NCBI RefSeq assembly: GCF_907164915.1 | Contig: NC_061866.1 | Span: 28,537,905-28,601,904 of the forward strand | Length of the DNA stretch: 64,000 bases | Direction: 5' to 3' | DNA from: Impatiens glandulifera | Taxonomy: Eukaryota; Streptophyta; Magnoliopsida; Ericales; Balsaminaceae | Shown: one piece after another, positions 60,425 to 64,000 of the stretch | How the letters are laid out: each line of letters starts with the position of its first letter | Numbering within the stretch: the first letter of the stretch is position 1 | Notes under the pieces: generated by a model | What the model was told of the DNA's origin: nothing | Database searches by the model: none | What the model saw: the letters and a program-made list of their open reading frames with translations, nothing else | Translations under genes and position numbers: made by a program

Positions 60425-60880
60425 GGCCGAAGGTTTTCATAAAACTTTCGGTTTTGATATTAGTCAAAACCGAGGGTTTATTATAAAACCTTCGGAACAA
60501 CCAATATCAAAAATTTGATTTTTTTTTTAATGAGAAAAACCGAAGGTTATTTGTAAAACTTTCGGAAATGAAATTTTCAAAAAAGGCAAAACCGAAGGGT
60601 CTTTGAATAACCTTCGCAATTAAAAAACCAAGGGATTTCAAAACCGAAGGTTTTTCCTAAAACCTTCGCAAATAACCCACATCCAACACTTAGAATTTTT
60701 TTGGGTTTTTTGGGAAGGTAAAAACCGAAAGTTCTTTGTAGAACTTTCGGTAATAATTAATAAACCCGAAGGTTTTACACCCCACTCGGAATCTATTTTT
60801 AATCCCGAAGGATTTGTTCCTCTCGGGAGTATTTAGGAGAGGTTTACAAAACCTTCGGAAAAAACCGTCGGTAAAGCTCC
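60425..60880. repeat. Right subterminal hairpin repeats of inner CACTA
   Basis: About twelve ACCGAAGGTT / CTTTCGGTTTT motifs, partly decayed and spaced 20-60 bases, run up to the terminus. Confidence 0.85.
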
Positions 60881-60897
60881 TTTTTTTACCAGTGTAA

Positions 60898-61887
60898 TAA
60901 ATGCATGACATTGCCCTCCATGTCATTATCATTATGAAGAGAATGGTTTATTGCATGACATATTTTAGTTCCTGTCTTTATAGTCTTTCAACTTCTTTTC
61001 TAAGTGTATGGTTCATGTCCATTCTGGATAGCATTGATAAAGAAGTTGTGTTTCTTTGCTAGACTTTTAGACATTTGCAAATTGACAGTCGTCATTATGA
61101 TTATTTTTAGTTCTTCCTTTTTCGTTTTCTTGGTCTTCTTAACTTTTAAAAGAAAGAAAACAAACATATGTCTGCAATCCATTCATCAGATTAAAAAGAG
61201 AGAAATTTGAGGTTATATTATGTTTTGGATTTAGTTATTTAGGGTTTCATGATTTCTGCTGGAAACTGTTTGTGAATACATTCCAAAGATCCCAATTGAT
61301 CTGGAATAGAAAATTAGAAAAGATTATAAACTTAAAGATGTTTAATATGTTTCATATGTTTTATATCAATTGTTGTTGGGTTTCATATGTTTACCTTCTA
61401 TTCTTTTTTAAATCAGTTTATATATATATATATAGTTACTTTCGATATATAGTTACATTAATTTTCAAATTTAGTTTCTTCTTTATATAATCTTTGTAAT
61501 GGTTCCTAACTTGTGTTTTAATTTCATTTCTTTTTGGTTGTGTGCTAGATTAAGGAGTTGTTAAAGACGTGTTTTCCTCGCGCTACCTAAGTTCTTTTTT
61601 TCATTTGAGACCGGAGTTTCCTTGAATCCAGGTATTTAAATTTAAATTCTTAGGTTATAGTTGAAATTGGTATTAATAGATTATATGCATGATTTGATAT
61701 TGAATATAAGTTTGGATATATATTGATTTAGGGTTTGATAGATATTTTTTTATGTTTTGATAGATATTGATTTAGGTTTGACTTGACATTGATTTAGGTT
61801 ATGATATATATTTTTGATATAAATTTCTTTTTGATATTTATTAATTTAGGTTTTCATATTGATTTTGGTCTTGACTTAGGTTTAGAT
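60898..61887 (+). other. Outer CACTA segment between insertion and transposase
   Basis: AT-rich; by position it is intron or leader of the outer transposase. Repeated tttgatatngattta words at 61690-61870 suggest a short degenerate repeat. No exon could be assigned. Confidence 0.4.
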
Positions 61888-64000
61888 ATGGATATCCCTG
61901 ATAAGAAATGGATGATGTATACGGAAAAAAATCGACATATTCCGGAATACATTTAAGGAGTCGATTCTTTTCTTAGTTTGGTTGTGAGTTTTGGCCGAAT
62001 TACCAACATTGGATGTCCATTCGTTAAATGTGGTAATAGAGTATATTTAGACAAAGAAGACATAAGAAAAGATTTGATTTTGTATGGAATAAGGAAGAGG
62101 TACACATTTTGGAATTGTCATGGAAAAAAACGACAACGCGGTGATATGATTGTTGTACAAATTGATATTACTTCTAATGTACAAATTGAAGAAGATAATT
62201 TGGGAAAACTTCATATCGATGCTACAGTGGATGTAAATTTTGAGCTTAATAATTTTGATGTGGATGTTTGTATGAGAAATATAATAAACGATTTATTTCC
62301 ACGTGGTGTTGAATGCATCAAATGAGGAAGGGGCAAATGAGGATGCTAAAAAAATTTACAGACTTTTAAACGAAATAAATGAAGCATTGTATGAAGGCTC
62401 TCGAATTTCTAAGGCGTCAACATTACTGAAATTACAACACCTCAAGAATATTGAACAATGGACAAATTCTTCTTTTAACATGTTGTTAAAATTGTTAAAA
62501 GAAGAAATATTACTAGTGAATTCTAATCTGCCTGATTCTTATTATCATTGTAAGAAGTTTCTTACAGATGTTGGTCTGTCTTATAAGAATATAGATGAGT
62601 GTAAAAACCGTTGTATGTTGTATCGAAAAGATGATAAGATTTTGAATTCTTGTAAAGTGTGTGGAGTTTCTCGGTGGAAAACTGAAGAATCGAGTGAAGA
62701 ACCTAAGAAGAAATTGAATGGAAAAACTATCTCCAACAAGGTGTTACATTACTTCCCACTAATACACTGAGATTGCAAAGATTATATATGTGTTCTAAAA
62801 GTGCTCATTTAATGACGTGGCACAAAGATACAAGGGTTGATGTTGAAGTTTTGCGACATCCCACTGATTCTTTGGCATAGAAATTATTCAATGAAGATTA
62901 TCCAAATTTTGAAATGGAGCCTTGTAATGTCATACTTGGTCTCGCAAGTGATGGATTTCAACCGTTTACAAATAACAAGACATCATACAACATTTGTCCA
63001 GTGATCCTCATTTTTATAACGTTCCTACGACACTTTGCATGAACTCTTCCAATTTTATACTATCAATGTTAATTCCTAGTCCAAAGAGTCCAAGCGATGC
63101 AATTGATGTATTTTTACAACCGTTAATTGACGAATTAAGTGAGTTGTGGAGTACCGACATAGAAACTTATGACGTCTTAACTTCTCAGAACTTTAAATTG
63201 CGTGTTACTTTAATGTGGACAATAAACGATTTTCCTGCTTATGAAAATTTGTCTGGATGGAGTATGAAGGGAAAATTGGCATGCCTTCTTGTAATAGGAA
63301 CACTTGCTCCATGAGATTAACAAATGTTAATAAAGAGTGTTACATGTGTCATCGACGATTTCTCCCTCCAAATCATAAATTTCGTAGACAAAAGGAATTT
63401 ATCGATGGCACTATCGAATCAAGAAGTGCGCCTCAATTATTATTGGGATATGATATTCTTAGACAAATACGCAATTTGAAAGGTAGAGTTCTCACTCGAG
63501 ATCACACTAGAAAGGATATTATGAATCATCAAAATCGGGGTGACAATTGGAATAAGATGAGTATATTCTTTGAATTACCTTATTGGAAAGATTTATTGTT
63601 GAGACATAATTTAGACGTGATGCATATTGAAAAAAATATATGTGATAGTTTTCTTGGAACCATGATGGATCTAAAAGGAAAGACCAAAGATAATTTAAAA
63701 GCACGTTAAGATTTGGAGCTCATGAATATACGTCATAATTTACATGTAACTTTTGATGCGAGGGGTGTTCTTCAATATCTAGTCCGTCCTTATACATTGT
63801 CTAATGAAAAAAGTTGAAGTTGTGTCAATTTTTAAGACATAAGAATGACGTAAGGGTTTTGCTCGAACATTGGAGGATGTATAAATGTTAGAGAGTTGAA
63901 GATATCTGGATTAAAAAGTCACGATTGCCATATATTACTAGAGTATCTTATTCCGTTTGCGATACGTGGTTTACTTGAGGATAAGGTATATGAAACTATT
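61888..64000 (+). pseudogene. TNP2-type CACTA transposase of outer element, frameshifted, cut by window end
   Basis: Starts MDIPDKKWMMYTEKNRHIPE. The transposase-associated domain follows (GCPFVKCGNRVYLDKEDIRK, YTFWNCHGKKR) after a TAA near 61951. After a frameshift near 62310 comes the Transposase_21 N-terminal part: LPDSYYHCKKFLTDVGLSYK, CKVCGVSRWK. The core follows in several frames: MTWHKDTRVDVEVLRHPTDS, LGLASDGFQPF, SPSDAIDVFLQPLIDELSEL, NDFPAYENLSGWSMKGKLAC, then SIFFELPYWKDLLLRHNLDV and MHIEKNICDSFLGTMMDLKG. This is the En/Spm TNPD/TNP2 family. At least four frame breaks and several stops are present, so this copy is not functional. Its DUF4218 and C-terminus are beyond the window. Confidence 0.88.

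Larger units (their letters stand above)
51651..60897 (-). mobile_element. Inner CACTA transposon with TAA target duplication
   Basis: The element proper is 51654-60894, 9,241 bp. The left terminus reads CACTGGTGAAAAAGGGG; the right terminus read inward on the minus strand is CACTGGTAAAAAAAGG. A TAA flanks both sides (51651-51653 and 60895-60897), the 3-bp duplication expected for CACTA. Both subterminal zones are packed with ACCGAAAGTT-type hairpins. Genes lie on the minus strand: a mini-ORF (59844-60140), a core-deleted transposase (54554-55371) and a Transposase_24 gene (52627-54410). Confidence 0.95.
50435..64000 (+). mobile_element. Outer CACTA transposon, runs off the window
   Basis: The left terminus aactagtaaaaaaagg (50435) differs from a CACTA terminus CACTAGTAAAAAAAGG by its first base. 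Subterminal GCGATTGG/CCAATCGC hairpins follow (50465-50745), then a leader region, an inserted second CACTA (51654-60894), and a TNP2-type transposase on the plus strand from 61888 to the window end. The right terminus lies outside the window. Confidence 0.75.

Overview
This is AT-rich nuclear DNA of a flowering plant, most likely a eudicot. The evidence is a host gene with GT-AG introns related to plant EBS/SHL chromatin readers, plant-specific transposons (SIRE-type Copia, plant L1-like LINEs, CACTA), and the absence of any bacterial operon, Shine-Dalgarno or rRNA signal. Almost everything outside one small gene is transposon-derived and most of it is broken.

Layout. 1-4.9 kb: a decayed Copia gag-protease, a possible hAT-like non-autonomous element and a small minisatellite. 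4.9-18.7 kb: a large imperfect palindrome (arms about 6.0 and 6.4 kb) around a 500-N assembly gap. Each arm carries one copy of a BAH-PHD gene followed outward by spacer and a LINE remnant. The right-arm copy (minus strand, five exons, 214 codons) is intact; the left-arm copy is a pseudogene. The two face each other tail to tail. 16.8-22.05 kb: two LINE 3' ends, the second with poly(A) and a 17-bp target-site duplication.

22.8-49.6 kb: a pile-up of Ty1/copia elements of the SIRE/Maximus type in both orientations, with several LTRs, tRNA-Met-type primer sites, gag, protease, integrase, RT and RNase H. Downstream of RNase H, the two copies that keep this region carry two tandem paralogous accessory ORFs, each preceded by its own TATA-like box. 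One LTR family has a U3 filled with a dyad array (TTAGAC-N5-GTCTAA).

50.4-64 kb: nested CACTA transposons. The outer one starts near 50435, uses a GCGATTGG subterminal motif, and carries a broken TNP2-type transposase running off the right edge. Into it is inserted a 9,241-bp CACTA (51654-60894) with a TAA target duplication and a different motif (AACCGAAAGTT). The inner element has a nearly intact six-exon Transposase_24 (TNPA-like) gene, a transposase gene that lost its catalytic core, a 98-codon mini-ORF joining a TNPA-like N-terminus to a coiled coil, and about 20 tandem 82-84-bp hairpin units.

The main leads are the inverted EBS/SHL-like pair, the twin accessory ORFs of the SIRE elements, the U3 dyad array, and the inner CACTA with its mini-protein. 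Identity statements are by eye; no alignment or database search was run.
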